A stretch of 64,000 bases of DNA from Sycon ciliatum (GCF_964019385.1 NC_088645.1:27780834-27844833), one strand, 5' to 3'. Numbered from the stretch's first letter, positions 30,949 to 41,978 are shown. A program made the numbers and translations. Notes: generated from the sequence alone by a model not told the origin.

Positions 30949-32429
30949 TATAGGAATCGTGTACATTTCTCCGTTTCTTCTTTGCTGCTTTCAGTGAGTG
31001 TTTTGTTTTCTCTTTGTCTTTGAACTCGACGATGTTGTCGTGCTCATTACCTTACTGAGACGTCTCTTGTGACTGTAGCCAGTGTCACGGAAGATTTTAT
31101 TGGCGTGACAAGGTAGATCGCCGAGATCGAGCGTGAAAAACGCTCTGCATTAGTAGCTCCTGTAGAATGTTTTCTGAGTTGGCGTATATCATGGTCAACA
31201 AAACCAAGGTGCAAGACAGCATGAGAGATCGTGTAAACGATGTGAACTCCAAAAGGTAAGCTCCTGAACAAGTGGAAAGATATGGGTATTTACAAACTCT
31301 CTCTTACTTCATCGATTGCCGCTATGCATTGCATTTTGTCTTTACAGATAATCTGGCCAAATTTATTGTAACTAGAGAGTGCAATCGTGCTTGAAGCCCA
31401 TCCCAATGTCATCACATGGCAGTGGTGACGAGTGTATATCTGGGAGAATTTTCCTCGACTGATACGGAGTGCAGATGGATCGATTATGAGAAATGCGAAC
31501 ACGTGAAGTAAGTAATTAGTTGTGTCGAAGAAATGTGCAATAAAATACTTTGCAAGTAACATTTACTTTACACTCAAACATACACTGTAGATGTACATGT
31601 AACATCATGATAATGATTCCATCTTCATTGTCCCGCAGCTGGTACACCATACGCACCGAATACATGGTGTGTGTGTGTGTGTGGGCGCAAGCGCGCGCAT
31701 GTACATGCACACTCTCATGCGTGGCCGAGTCGGCCAGATGAACAGACCATGCATTTACACGAGGTGTCCGTAATGTCATTGGAACGCTGTACTTTATGAC
31801 TTTATACCAAAAGAGTATGTCTTGCCCCTGACGAATGGAGTTGTGTCTGTGCTCAGCGGGTATCGGGCTATGACGCAACACTGCAATCAGCGCTGCAATT
31901 AAAAGAGCACTGCATAGATTATTTTGACTAACTTCCTTTGCGTTTACTTGGTTGAGCCCGTGCTTTCATTTCTGTGTTCTGACATGATTGGTCTCTGGAA
32001 ATCATCAGAGTGGATGTCATTTTGCCATATATGTGTGCCTTGTGCGACAGGTTCAAGGCTAGATGCACTTCACATTCGGGGTGCGATCTCAGCGTCTGGG
32101 ACCTGATGAAGTCTTGGTTGGATGATTATTCAAGCCTGATACCACTCGACACACCAATGTTCATGTCAATGTAATTTTTCAGAGCTGCACTATTTACGTG
32201 TTGATGCTTACTTCGGTGTTAGCGTGTTTCCCCCGGATTGTTTCTATCATCATGATCGTGTGTTCTTGGGCTGAGCGAGCACATGCACAAGTGTGCAGCT
32301 ATAACCCTGTGTATCTTTGGTTACACTTTGTTCTGCAATGCATGTACTTGTAACATTATGTGCTTGCACTGCTTTGTCTGGCCTGCGTATTTCAGGACTA
32401 TTCAGTGCATTAGACCCAGGTTGGTTTGG
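30949..32429. other. No recognised gene
   Basis: Acceptor- and donor-like sites occur (donor AAAAGGTAAGC at 31255, donor GAAGTAAGT at 31506), but the frames between them contain stops. (TG)n at 31664-31682. Confidence 0.35.
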
Positions 32430-32717
32430 TTATTATTATTATTATTATTATTTAAATTTTGAATAGGGCAATCCCCACAGGCCTAAGGCCTTTTTACAGG
32501 GTACCCTATGTGATCACGTACAGATTTGCGGAATAGTGAAAGCGAGGAGCAAGAGCGAATGTCAGCTGGAAGAGAATTCCAGCGGTCAGAAGCCAGGTTG
32601 CCGGATGATCTCTTGTTGCGTCGCTCTGTGTTTTGTATTCATCAATTTTTGGGCTTGAGAATTGAGCTGTTGTGTGGTTCCCAATATGAAAACATCATGC
32701 TGGTGCTCTGTGTTTCG
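32430..32717 (-). mobile_element. CR1/L2-group (RT4-like) 3' fragment, copy A
   Basis: (TAA)n tail then the RT4 3' end; the minus-strand peptide ends LASDRWNSLPADIRS and DHIGYPVKRP. From 32590 upward it differs from RT4 (RRNKRSSGN), so it is another subfamily or a converted copy. Confidence 0.75.
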
Positions 32718-33053
32718 ATTATCGACTGTCGGAGCAGTCATGCATTTATTAGCAGAACGGTCAATACTGTAGTCTTTTCACGTGTTAGTCTTTTTTGTGT
32801 TTTCGCCGGGGTATTAGCGGTAACGTTGCACACAGAACGGCAGCGTTGCATCACTGGACGACCCTGCCTCTGTATCTGACTTAATTTCCCCAGGAACTGG
32901 TGCAGTTACACCAGACAGCCACTTCCTGTAAACACGCAAACAGCAAAAGAAGAGATCCCGCAAATCAGGAAAAACATGATAGAAAATATAAAATAGATCA
33001 TACAACATTCAATAATCTGGAGTAATTACAGTGAGGCAAACACTTCAAACAGT

Positions 33054-33055
<2 letters not shown>

Positions 33056-33117
<62 letters not shown>
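33056..33117. repeat. (TC)n microsatellite
   Basis: About 30 uninterrupted units; the sister site at 40157-40180 has about 12. Confidence 0.95.
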
Positions 33118-33121
<4 letters not shown>

Positions 33122-33180
33122 CATCCTTCCAAAAATACCCTATGACAATTCCCTAGAATTATTTTATTTTATATTCTTAG

Positions 33181-33690
33181 GACATCATTCTGAACATAAT
33201 AAATTCTTCCATGGGTCTTCAATCACCACGGAGGGCGAAAATATATCTAAGTCATGCAGTTTACGGGAGGTGCGAGCTGTCATGGATATAGAGGCTGATA
33301 TTGTGCCAGCGTGAGGGCAGAGACAGAAAGAAGACACTGATTTCTTGAACAACTCACCTATATATAATCGAATCCACAAGGAGCGCTCATACTTTGATCC
33401 ATCAGGACGCGAAACATCTTCAAAGCACTCTCAAACACGGAGGTTTACTGTGGGTAGCCAATTTCACAGCTATCATGAAGGCACTCGACAGGAAAGAACA
33501 AGGAGTAAAGAGCTACAACAATCGGTTGAAGAAAAAGCAAAGAAAAACAACTGTCTCTCCAGTCATTTAGATGCTGTTGTCCTTGACATCTGGTTCCATG
33601 TAGAGGACGCGACTTTTATTTGTCCCCAGTGCTCTCCGTTGCTATGCGTATCGAAGGGGCCGTGACGTCACACTTAACAGCCCCATTGTG
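33181..33690 (+). repeat. S1 repeat, copy A
   Basis: Second copy of S1, directly followed by R1. It carries a deletion of about 20 bp at 33491 relative to copy B (CTCGACAGGAAAGAAC). Confidence 0.8.
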
Positions 33691-33691
33691 T

Positions 33692-34130
33692 GAGTACATG
33701 AGTGTATATGCAGGAGTCCGCGGTCACGTGAGGGGGGAGTGATAAATGGAAGTAAGTTTCCGGAGGAGGAAGGAGGAAACTGTAGTTATCACCAACCCTC
33801 ACCGCACCCAGCTCACGCCGCTACGGCGTGCGACCTGAGCTGGGCGCCCTGCCGTGCAGTATGGAACTGTCTTCAAGCCAGTCACGTATTTGGCGGCCCA
33901 GTGAACTGTCTACCGGATTCCAGCGTTTAGAAGCGCCAAATGCGGCAGGCCCAGTCTCAGGCTGGTCCCGTAGGCGGCAGGCCGGCGGGCGACGGCAAAT
34001 CTGCATTCGCATTTGGATCAACGAAGTGATACAGGTGCTTCCACTGCACCCTTTGGCGCATCAGGGAGGCATCTGGGGCCCAGGCAGCCCGCCCATAAGC
34101 GCACCACCGTATCAGCGCACCACCGTATCA
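33692..34130 (+). repeat. R1 partial copy, unit A
   Basis: R1 from TGTGTGAGT to GCACCACCGTATCAGG, where the last 16 bases are repeated twice. Continuation is at 35165 after an unrelated 1-kb insert. Confidence 0.85.
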
Positions 34131-35164
34131 GGTACCCTCGTAGTCGGGTTATACCGTACCCTCATATAAATCCCTCCTGCTATCGCAGTCGGGATTTATA
34201 TTCAGCCGGTATAACCCTCTGACTCGGGTTATATCCTACTTATGCCAGGTACCCCTACGCATTTCCAGAACAACAAACCTATTTGGAGATCTCCTACATC
34301 ATGCAGTACATGAACATCTTCTGATGGTTATCAGTTGTCAGTTGAAAGAATGGTCGAGCAAGGTCAGAAGGAGATTCCTCCGTGGATGTTTGGCATAAGA
34401 TTTCCTTTCAGTACCAGTGCATATTGTAGCATCTTCATGATCTTGTCTTGAGTCGTGAGCGGTGCGGAAGTCGACTGAATTGCTGCGGTGCTGGAGTTTG
34501 TCGTTGAATCAAACTACCGTCACTAGTTAGATTACAGACTCTTTGGGAGTAAGTGTTACTATAATTATGGTACAGTGCTGATTTTCACATGCGGCATCTT
34601 ATAATCAGTTTTGCTTGCAAGTAGATGCATTTGCATACACTGTTTTGTATCACATTTCAATCCAATCTATTATAGCCTTTTCCAATCGGGTTGAAGTACA
34701 TGTACATTGGTATTCTAAACTTATTTACGAAGGAGACAGTCTGTTGATGATCTTCAACTCTTTGAAGTACAATGTACATTGCTGACCCATTCGGGATACT
34801 TCGTGGTTATTCGACGTTCTTTATCCTCAGATTCAGTATAACAGAATACTCTGTAGACGAATTCCAGGTCATTCTTCTTTTCCATTGTGTACTGTTCCTC
34901 GTCAGTGTGCCGTTCTGTGTGGAGTGTACACGTGCATGTGGTGTCCGTTGTGTCTGTTTATGTATGGCCCGTGCGCTGGAGTACTGCCGCCGTACAAGTT
35001 CAGGCAGTGAACATGTACGGTGGCAGTGCCCTAGCGTACGTACCGTGCACCGGGATTTATATTCTATATAAATCCCGCGCGGGATTTATACTGGCCAATA
35101 TAACCATGGCTAGACGAGCGCTGATTGGCTGAAAACAGGCCCTCCGTACCGTACCATGGTATAA
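34131..35164. other. Unidentified 1-kb insert with duplicated R1 flank
   Basis: Replaces the R1 junction in unit A only. R1 bases 34025-34130 are repeated at 35165-35258. Both ends contain GTACC and GGGATTTATA motifs, and GGGATTTATATTC is repeated in direct and inverted order. No coding identified. Confidence 0.5.
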
Positions 35165-35267
35165 GAAGTGATACAGGTGCTTCCACTGCACCCTTTGGCG
35201 CATCAGGGAGGCATCTGGGGCCCAGGCAGCCCGCCCATAAGCGCACCACCGTATCAGGTATGCGCAG
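35165..35267 (+). repeat. R1 partial copy, left flank of the hAT-like element
   Basis: R1 from GAAGTGATACAGGTGC to GGTATGCGCAG. The last eight bases (35260-35267) are the target duplication. Confidence 0.9.
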
Positions 35268-35936
35268 TAGGCCTAGCCCAAATTTGCCGGCAATGCTTCC
35301 AGCAAAATATCGGAATTTCCCACGAAAAGAAATTGCCGGCAAATTCCGAACAAATTATCGAATTTACAGAGGATCCTGGTGTGTTTTGGCAATAAGGCCA
35401 CACTGAAGAAGGTCTGTGGTTCGACTCACCCGACCGACCGTACATTTTTCAGCCCGACCGTAACTTTTTTTCGGCGGGCTGTCGTGTGACTGACGTACGT
35501 GGACTGAACACGTCCACGTCTACGTGCTGTGCAGCGTGAGTCTGCGGACGCAGGCGGCTCCTTTTGGACTTGACTTGTAGCTGTACTGCAGTGCAGTGCA
35601 GTGAGTGGTACGACTGCTGCCTTGTGCTGGTAGTAGAGTCTACTCGATACGACCACCGGCAGACTGGCGAGACTTATTTTGAAGTGACCGTCCGGTTGAG
35701 AGTGATTGCCTCGTTCCAGATTAAGGACGGCCTTCTGTTTTGGGATGAAGGACAGACGAGATTGCACTTTCCTCGTGTATTGGGAACGATATTTCACCTG
35801 TACCGGTAAGTTAGTTGCTGCTCCATGTGTGCAAGCACAGGAAGCGTCGATGGAAAAAGCCCATGTATTCGTGCACGCCGACACCAAACTAGCAATACAT
35901 GTACCGGTACATTGTACAATTTGTACTTCGAAGTAG

Positions 35937-37565
35937 TTATTATTATTATTATTAACGTTTATTTTACTAGGGTGTTTCCCACAGACCTATGGTCTTCTTA
36001 CGGGAGCCCCTAGGAAGGTTATGCATGAGCGAATAAATGAGCGGTAATCGTTACAAGTACGAACAGTGGAAGGCAGCATATTCCACCGGTCAGCAGCGAG
36101 ATAGCCAATCCGAGAAAAGCCAGCCGTACTCTGTGCTGGGGGTAATGCCAAAGAAAAAGACACCTGGGATCTCGTAGTGGCAGTGGTGTGAGAGCTACAG
36201 CAGCGGCTGGTAAAGATTTCTTGAAGCAATGAGCTGCATGTTCCGCTATGGATGCACCGGAACAAAAGAATGAACAATTTCAAATTGACGCGCACCGAAA
36301 TATGAGAAAGGCTGTAAAGGCTAAGAATGTGTGAAGCACTGGTAAACTTATCAAAACCAAATACTATTCTGAGGGATCTATTGAACAAACGGACATACTT
36401 ATCATAGTTCATAGAACTTAGGGAATGGATATAAGCGCTGCTTGCATACTCCAAGGTTGACTGAATGACACTTAAATAGAAGGTACGCCGAGCATGGTAT
36501 GGCAGAAGATGGCGAGATAAGCGGTACGCACCAAGTTTCCTGTTGACAGAGCCTACAAGGTTGTCTATTTGTGGGCCAAAAGTCAAGTTTTCGTCAAGTA
36601 CAATACCCAAGTAGCGAGCAGACTGCGTGCAGGGAACATGGACACCATCAATGGTGACATAGGCAGACATCGGGACATCGGTGGTCTTGCGGTAGAGCAG
36701 TATGAACTTCGTTTTAGCCGGATTTAATTTCATTCGCTTTCCTTCCAGATAATCCGATAACTTAATAAGATCGCCGTTCAATTTGTCCACGACTTCTTCA
36801 GTAGTGTCACCAGCTGCATACATGTTAACGTCGTCAGCGAACTGAAGTACAGATGAGGCACTCACACATCCAGGAAGGCCTCTTACGTAAATGCTGAATA
36901 GCACTGGGCCCAACACAGACCCCTGCGGCACTCCTTGGCTGCACGATGCACGTATCAGATTGTCCGGCGCTATGAGCTGCTGTGTCCTGTCACTCAGGTA
37001 ATCTTTGAACCATGCCAAAGCCGCATCACCAACTCCACAATTAAAAAGTTCGTTCAGTAGCAGCTGATGGTTGACGCTGTCGAACGCCTTCCTCACATCT
37101 GCGAGAACGACGCCAACGACCTTTTTCGAATCGAGATCCCTTTGCCAGCTGTCGATCGCAACAGCCAGAGCCTCTTCACATGAGTGATGCCGTCTGTACG
37201 CAAATTGTTGTGGCGGGATGATGGTGGGGTTCTCCAGTAGGAGGTGAGTAAGCTGGCGATATACATGCTTCTCGAGGACCTTACTAGCAATGGGCAAGAG
37301 AGAGACGGGTCGGAAGTTTCGCGGCTCTGAGCGGTCTCCGCCTTTGAAAAGGGCTCTGACGGATGCGTGTTTGAACAAAGCTGGAAACTTGCTCTCCTCA
37401 ATGGATGCCTTGAAAATTGCACACAGTGAGCCTGCTAGAACTTCATGGCAATTCTTAAACAGGATCGAGGGTATTCTGTCCGGCCCCGGAGCCTTGTGCA
37501 CGTTCAGAGTGCGAAGAATCTTCAAGATGTTGGTGACTGTAGGCTCCCGAATTTACTTTCAACTC
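35937..37565 (-). mobile_element. RT2, CR1/L2-group retrotransposon, 5'-truncated
   Basis: Minus-strand element ending in (TAA)n at 35937-35954, nested inside the hAT-like element, hence younger than that insertion. The 3' end carries hairpin AGACC-ATA-GGTCT (35983-35995). The 5' break is near 37565, just upstream of the RT domain. Confidence 0.85.
35987..37525 (-). CDS. RT2 reverse transcriptase, 512 aa, 5'-truncated
   Basis: Begins at the KAPGPDRIPSILFKN block; then FRPVSLLPIASKVLEK, LADVRKAFDSVNH (first catalytic Asp), GVPQGSVLGPVLFSIYV and QFADDVNMY (FADD). The C-terminal part has SARYLGIVLDENLTF and YLAADRWNMLP. The frame is uninterrupted, so the insertion is recent, but the endonuclease is missing and it cannot be autonomous. 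Residues fit the L2/CR1 clade. Confidence 0.85.
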   Translation of the reverse strand: MKILRTLNVHKAPGPDRIPSILFKNCHEVLAGSLCAIFKASIEESKFPALFKHASVRALFKGGDRSEPRNFRPVSLLPIASKVLEKHVYRQLTHLLLENPTIIPPQQFAYRRHHSCEEALAVAIDSWQRDLDSKKVVGVVLADVRKAFDSVNHQLLLNELFNCGVGDAALAWFKDYLSDRTQQLIAPDNLIRASCSQGVPQGSVLGPVLFSIYVRGLPGCVSASSVLQFADDVNMYAAGDTTEEVVDKLNGDLIKLSDYLEGKRMKLNPAKTKFILLYRKTTDVPMSAYVTIDGVHVPCTQSARYLGIVLDENLTFGPQIDNLVGSVNRKLGAYRLSRHLLPYHARRTFYLSVIQSTLEYASSAYIHSLSSMNYDKYVRLFNRSLRIVFGFDKFTSASHILSLYSLSHISVRVNLKLFILLFRCIHSGTCSSLLQEIFTSRCCSSHTTATTRSQVSFSLALPPAQSTAGFSRIGYLAADRWNMLPSTVRTCNDYRSFIRSCITFLGAPVRRP

Positions 37566-37928
37566 GCATCGTTCTTCATTTGCTTGATGATATGGACAGT
37601 CAGAGTCACGGCTTGAAGTTATTCTCTTCTCGTTCCAGAGCTACACAATGTTTCAAAGTATTAGCCAGTGATCCCTTTATACAACATGTATGGCATAACA
37701 CTGCGCAATAATGCCGATGTACTTGGTGTCTAAAGGCAGTACAGTGTATTTACATGTACTAAAAAATATATTTAAAAAAAAATCCGCCCGCCCGCCCGTA
37801 AAAAAATGTCCATGTTAGTCGAACCACACACCTTCTTTAGTTTGGCCTAATCAAATTTCTTTGGTTTCATGGGCCAATGTCGTGCTGAAATAGCTCGTGC
37901 AGGTTGTCAGGGGTACATAAATTTGAAA

Positions 37929-38030
37929 TCATGCTACAAAATCTGTAATACTGACACCATTATAAGTTTTGCTTTCCTCATCAGAGTCGCCATCCACTTT
38001 TACCAAAGTAGACGGTTCATTCGAAGCCAT
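37929..38030 (-). CDS. Small acidic frame in the hAT-like element, 33 aa
   Basis: GGCAAAA then ATG, encoding MASNEPSTLVKVDGDSDEES and ending ITDFVA. The position just inside one TIR is where a hAT transposase would start, so this may be a leftover first exon. Weak evidence. Confidence 0.25.
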   Translation of the reverse strand: MASNEPSTLVKVDGDSDEESKTYNGVSITDFVA

Positions 38031-38188
38031 TTTTGCCACAAAGCAGGAGCAAAATGGAGCAAAATATCGGAAACAAAAGGCAATGCCAAGCAAAATATGG
38101 AAAGTGCTCGGGCAAAATTTGCCGGCAAAATATCGAAGCGCCTCGAGCAAATTTGGGCTAGGCCTAATGCGCAGGTGGAGCAGCAGAG

Positions 38189-38390
38189 TAGGGCTTGGCG
38201 GATAATGCCGGCAGAAAAATTGGCAGAATTCGGTACTTTTTCTGGTAAGTTTCATGCATGTTTGGTATGAGGATAAAGAAATGGAGCGGAATTCGAGGAA
38301 TTGCCTGCCATAAGGTTTGTATGGTTCTGCCAATGTCGGTGCAAAAAAGCAGAATCTGCCACCTTTTCGAGCATTATCCGCCAAGGCCTA
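38189..38390. mobile_element. hAT MITE, TIR TAGGGCTTGGCGGATAATGC
   Basis: 202 bp with near-perfect TIRs (right end GCATTATCCGCCAAGGCCTA). Flanks CAGCAGAG and CCGCAGAG match 7 of 8; the empty R1 site reads GCAGCAGAGCAAG. The sister copy is at 41220-41422. Confidence 0.85.
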
Positions 38391-38550
38391 CCGCAGAGCA
38401 AGATGTGTGCCGGACACCCGGCGGTACCCACCATCATCCGGTCGACTTCATGGTTGTGCGACTTTACACAGCCAGCACTCATTACTTGCTATTGCTTGCA
38501 GAAGGCCAGATTTTTTTTCTTTTTTCGCTCTTTCCCTTCATACGTGCCTA

Positions 38551-38946
38551 CAGTCCATTCAGAAAAAGATGGGCTCTGGCTCTGGCGAGCTCCCGTATTT
38601 GGCGATTTTCGTGATTTCATTGTACACAGTGCAGTGCTGCGAAATTTGAACTTTGAAAAAGAGTCCAAAAAGGGTACCTGAACTGGGGTTCGAACCCCAC
38701 AATGCACTGTTGCAGGCAGGGTCAAACGGCCTGGATTTTGATGGTTTTTTTCCAATTCAATGCTTCTGGGGCAAAACCTGGCCGATATCCTATTCTTGTT
38801 ATGGCTTGCTTTTTGGACAAATAGACTTCAGAAACATAATTGGAAGAGGATTCCATAGGGGATTGCAGAAAAAAATTCTAAAAAAACTCAAAGTTTGACC
38901 CATATATGGCCAAAAGCTAGAAGTCCATCTTTTTCTGAATGGACTG
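38551..38946. mobile_element. TA-type CAG-ended MITE in R1 (396 bp)
   Basis: 22-bp perfect TIR beginning CAGTCCATTCAGAAAAAGAT, TA at 38549-50 and 38947-48. The R1 copy at 47899-47902 (GTGCCTAGGCA) is the empty site with one TA. Contains GGGTTCGAACCCC, a B-box-like motif. Tigger/pogo-type ends. Confidence 0.95.
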
Positions 38947-39059
38947 TAGGCAGGGCTTCATGTTGGAGCAGTAAATAGCAGTTAGGTACTCTTCTGAGTC
39001 AAGCTGGACTCAGCATGTCAAGTTTGGCATAATACAAGAAACGCGCTATCCCCAAACAG

Positions 39060-39550
39060 TTGCGTGGTTATTGTGTGAGTGTATATGCAGGAGTCCGCGG
39101 TCATGTGAGGGGGAGTGATAAATGGAAGTTTCCGGAGGAGGAAGGAGGAAACTGTAGTTATCACCAACCCTCACCGCACCCAGCTCACGCCGCAACGGCG
39201 TGCGACCTGAGCTGGGCGCCCTGTCGTGCAGTATGGAACTATCCTCAAGCCAGTCACGTATTTGGCAGCCCAGTGAGCTGTCTACCGGATCCCAGCGTTT
39301 AGAAGCGCCAAATGCGGCAGGTCTCAGGCTGGTCGCGTAGGCGGCAGGCCGGCGGGCGACTCTGCATTCGCATTTGGATCACCGAAGTGATACAGGTGCT
39401 TCCACTGCACCCTGTGGCGCATCAGGGAGGCACCTGGGGCCCAGGCAGCCCGCCCGTAAGCGCACCACCGTATCAGGTATGCGCAGGTGGAGCAGCAGAG
39501 CATGCTGTGTGCCGGACACCCGGCGGTACCCACCATCATCCGGTCGACTT
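39060..39550 (+). repeat. R1 next unit, unit A
   Basis: Begins TTGCGTGGTTATTGTGTGAG directly after the previous R1 end, showing R1 units are joined head to tail. Ends at CATCCGGTCGACTT where an RT4-like tail starts. Confidence 0.85.
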
Positions 39551-39817
39551 ATTATTATTATTATTTAAATTTTGAATAGGGCAATCCCCACAGGCCTAAG
39601 GCCTTTTTACAGGGTACCCTATGTGGTCACGTATAGATTTGCGGAATAGTGAAAGCGAGGAGCAAGAGCGAATGTCAGCTGGAAGAGAATTCCAGGGTTC
39701 AGAAGCCAGAACGCTCAAAGCGAATAAGCCATAACGAGTGCAAGCTTTAGGCAGAGCAAGTGAATCTATGGACTGGGAACGTGTATGGGCAGCTGTGCGT
39801 GTTGTGGCAGAACGAAG
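39551..39817 (-). mobile_element. RT4-like 3' fragment, copy C
   Basis: (TAA)n tail and 3' coding end nearly identical to 44937-45200 (LPADIRSCSSLSLFRKS). It breaks at AACGAAG and continues into the same flank that follows copy A at 32718. Confidence 0.85.
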
Positions 39818-40155
39818 ATTATCGACTGTCGGAGCAGTCATGCATTTATTAGCAGAACGGTCAATACTGTAGTCTTTTCACGTGTTAGTCTTTTTTGTGT
39901 TTTCGCCGGGGTATTAGCGGTAACGTTGCACACAGAACGGCAGCGTTGCATCACTGGACGACCCTGCCTCTGTATCTGACTTAATTTCCCCAGGATCTGG
40001 TGCAGTTACACCAGACAGCCACTTCCTGTAAACACGCAAACAGCAAAAGAAGAGATCCCGCAAATCAGGAAAAAACATGATAGAAAATATAGAATAGATC
40101 ATACAACATTCAATAATCTGGAGTAATTACAGTGAGGCAAACACTTCAAACAGTG

Positions 40156-40186
<31 letters not shown>

Positions 40187-40246
40187 CATCCTTCCAAAAA
40201 TACCCTATGACAATTCCCTAGAATTATTTTATTTTATATTCTTAGG

Positions 40247-40770
40247 ACATCATTCTGAACATAATAAATTCTTCCATGGGTCTTCAATCACCACGGAGGG
40301 CGAAAATATATCTAAGTCATGCAGTTTACGGGAGGTGCGAGCTGTCATGGATATAGAGGCTGATATTGTGCCAGCGTGAGGGCAGAGACAGAAAGAAGAC
40401 ACTGATTTCTTGAACAACTCACCTATATATAATCGAATCCACAAGGAGCGCTCATACTTTGATCCATCAGGACGCGAAACATCTTCAAAGCACTCTCAAA
40501 CACGGAGGTTTACTGTGGGTAGCCAATTTCACAGCTATCATGAAGGCACTCGACGACTACAGGAGTTTTGTAGAGGAAAGAACAAGGAGTAAAGAGCGAC
40601 AACAATCGCTTGAAGAAAAAGCAAAGAAAAACAACTGTCTCTCCAGTCATTTAGATGCTGTTGCCCTTGACATCTGGTTCCATCCAGAGGACCCGACTTT
40701 TATTTGTCCCCAGTGCTCTCCGTTGCTATGCGTATCGAAGGGGCCGTGACGTCACACTTAACAGCCCCAT
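40247..40770 (+). repeat. S1 repeat, copy B
   Basis: Best-preserved S1 copy; the frame LIHQDAKHLQSTLKHGGLLW to CPQCSPLLCVSKGP is open without a stop for about 95 codons. Confidence 0.8.
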
Positions 40771-41189
40771 TGTGTGAGTGTATATGCAGGAGTCCGCGGT
40801 CACGTGAGGGGGGAGTGATAAATGGAAGTTTCCGGAGGAGGAAGGAGGAAACTGTAGTTATCACCAACCCTCACCGCACCCAACTCACGCCGCTACGGCG
40901 TGCGACCTGAGCTGGGCGCCCTGCCGTGCAGTATGGAACTGTCCTCAAGCCAGTCACGTATTTGGCGGCCCAGTGAACTGTCTACCGGATTCCAGCGTTT
41001 AGAAGCGCCAAATGCGGCAGGCCCAGTCTCAGGCTGGTCCCGTAGGCGGCAGGCCGGCGGGCGACGGCAAATCTGCATTCGCATTTGGATCAACGAAGTG
41101 ATACAGGTGCTTCCACTGCACCCTTTGGCGCATCAGGGAGGCATCTGGGGCCCAGGCAGCCCGCCCATAAGCGCACCACCGTATCAGGT

Positions 41190-41205
41190 ATGCGCACTTG
41201 CGCAG
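41190..41205. other. hAT excision footprint
   Basis: Reads ATGCGCACTTGCGCAG. Two tandem TSDs would be ATGCGCAG+ATGCGCAG; only the two central bases differ, and each is replaced by its complement (G to C, A to T). Confidence 0.85.
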
Positions 41206-41219
41206 GTGGAGCAACAGAG

Positions 41220-41422
41220 TAGGGCTTGGCGGATAATGCCGGCAGAAAAATTGGCAGAATTCGGTACTTTTTCTGGTAAGTTTCATGCATGTTTGGTATG
41301 AGGATAAAGAAATGGAGCGGAATTCGAGGAATTGCCTGCCATAAGGTTTGTATGGTTCTGCCAATTTCGGTGCAAAAAAAGCAGAATCTGCCACCTTTTC
41401 GAGCATTATCCGCCAAGGCCTA
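41220..41422. mobile_element. hAT MITE, sister copy
   Basis: Same insertion as 38189-38390, duplicated with unit B; flanks CAACAGAG and CCGCAGAG. Confidence 0.85.
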
Positions 41423-41582
41423 CCGCAGAGCAAGATGTGTGCCGGACACCCGGCGGTACCCACCATCATCCGGTCGACTTCATGGTTGTGCGACTTTACA
41501 CAGCCAGCACTCATTACTTGCTATTGCTTGCAGAAGGCCAGATTTTTTTTCTTTTTTCGCTCTTTCCCTTCATACGTGCCTA

Positions 41583-41978
41583 CAGTCCATTCAGAAAAAG
41601 ATGGGCTCTGGCTCTGGCGAGCTCCCGTATTTGGCGATTTTCGTGATTTCATTGTACACAGTGCAGTGCTGCGAAATTTGAACTTTGAAAAAGAGTCCAA
41701 AAAGGGTACCTGAACTGGGGTTCGAACCCCACAATGCACTGTTGCAGGCAGGGTCAAACGGCCTGGATTTTGATGGGTTTTTTCCAATTCAATGCTTCTG
41801 GGGCAAAACCTGGCCGATATCCTATTCTTGTTATGGCTTGCTTTTTGGACAAATAGACTTCAGAAACATAATTGGAAGAGGATTCCATAGGGGATTGCAG
41901 ACAAAAATTCTAAAAAAACTCAAAGTTTGACCCATATATGGCCAAAAGCTAGAAGTCCATCTTTTTCTGAATGGACTG
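41583..41978. mobile_element. TA-type CAG-ended MITE, sister copy
   Basis: Same insertion as 38551-38946; TA at 41581-82 and 41979-80. Differs at only a few positions, which dates the duplication as recent. Confidence 0.9.

Larger units (their letters stand above)
35268..38166. mobile_element. hAT-like transposon with perfect 8-bp TSD
   Basis: TIR TAGGCCTAGCCCAAATTTGC at both ends (inverted), flanked by ATGCGCAG on both sides (35260-35267, 38167-38174). R1 copies at 39479 and 42511 give the empty site with a single ATGCGCAG. Similarity between the two ends continues irregularly for about 250 bp (GTGTGTGGTTCGACT; CATTTTT). An 8-bp TSD and TAG..CTA ends fit hAT. The interior holds an RT2 insertion; no full transposase was recognised. 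Confidence 0.85.
38167..39059 (+). repeat. R1 second half, unit A, with two MITE insertions
   Basis: R1 resumes at the right TSD, is interrupted at 38189-38390 and 38551-38946, and ends CGCTATCCCCAAACAG. Confidence 0.85.
32718..39550 (+). repeat. Segmental duplication unit A
   Basis: Without its insertions (34118-35267, 35268-38166), unit A aligns to unit B (39818-44936) through a 460-bp unique stretch, a TC microsatellite, S1 and R1. Each unit is preceded by an RT4-like 3' end and ends where an RT4-like tail begins. Confidence 0.85.

Noticed and set aside
31161..31506. Two-exon gene with donors at 31256 and 31507
   Set aside because: Joining gives immediate stops in the tried phases; splice-like words alone are weak.
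35426..35887. 153-aa minus frame in the hAT-like element as transposase
   Set aside because: No BED finger, DDE or hATC motif seen; composition is not protein-like.
38653..38898. 81-aa plus frame (KKSPKRVPELGFEPHNALL) in the CAG-ended MITE
   Set aside because: Inside a noncoding MITE and present in both sister copies only by duplication; no protein similarity recognised.
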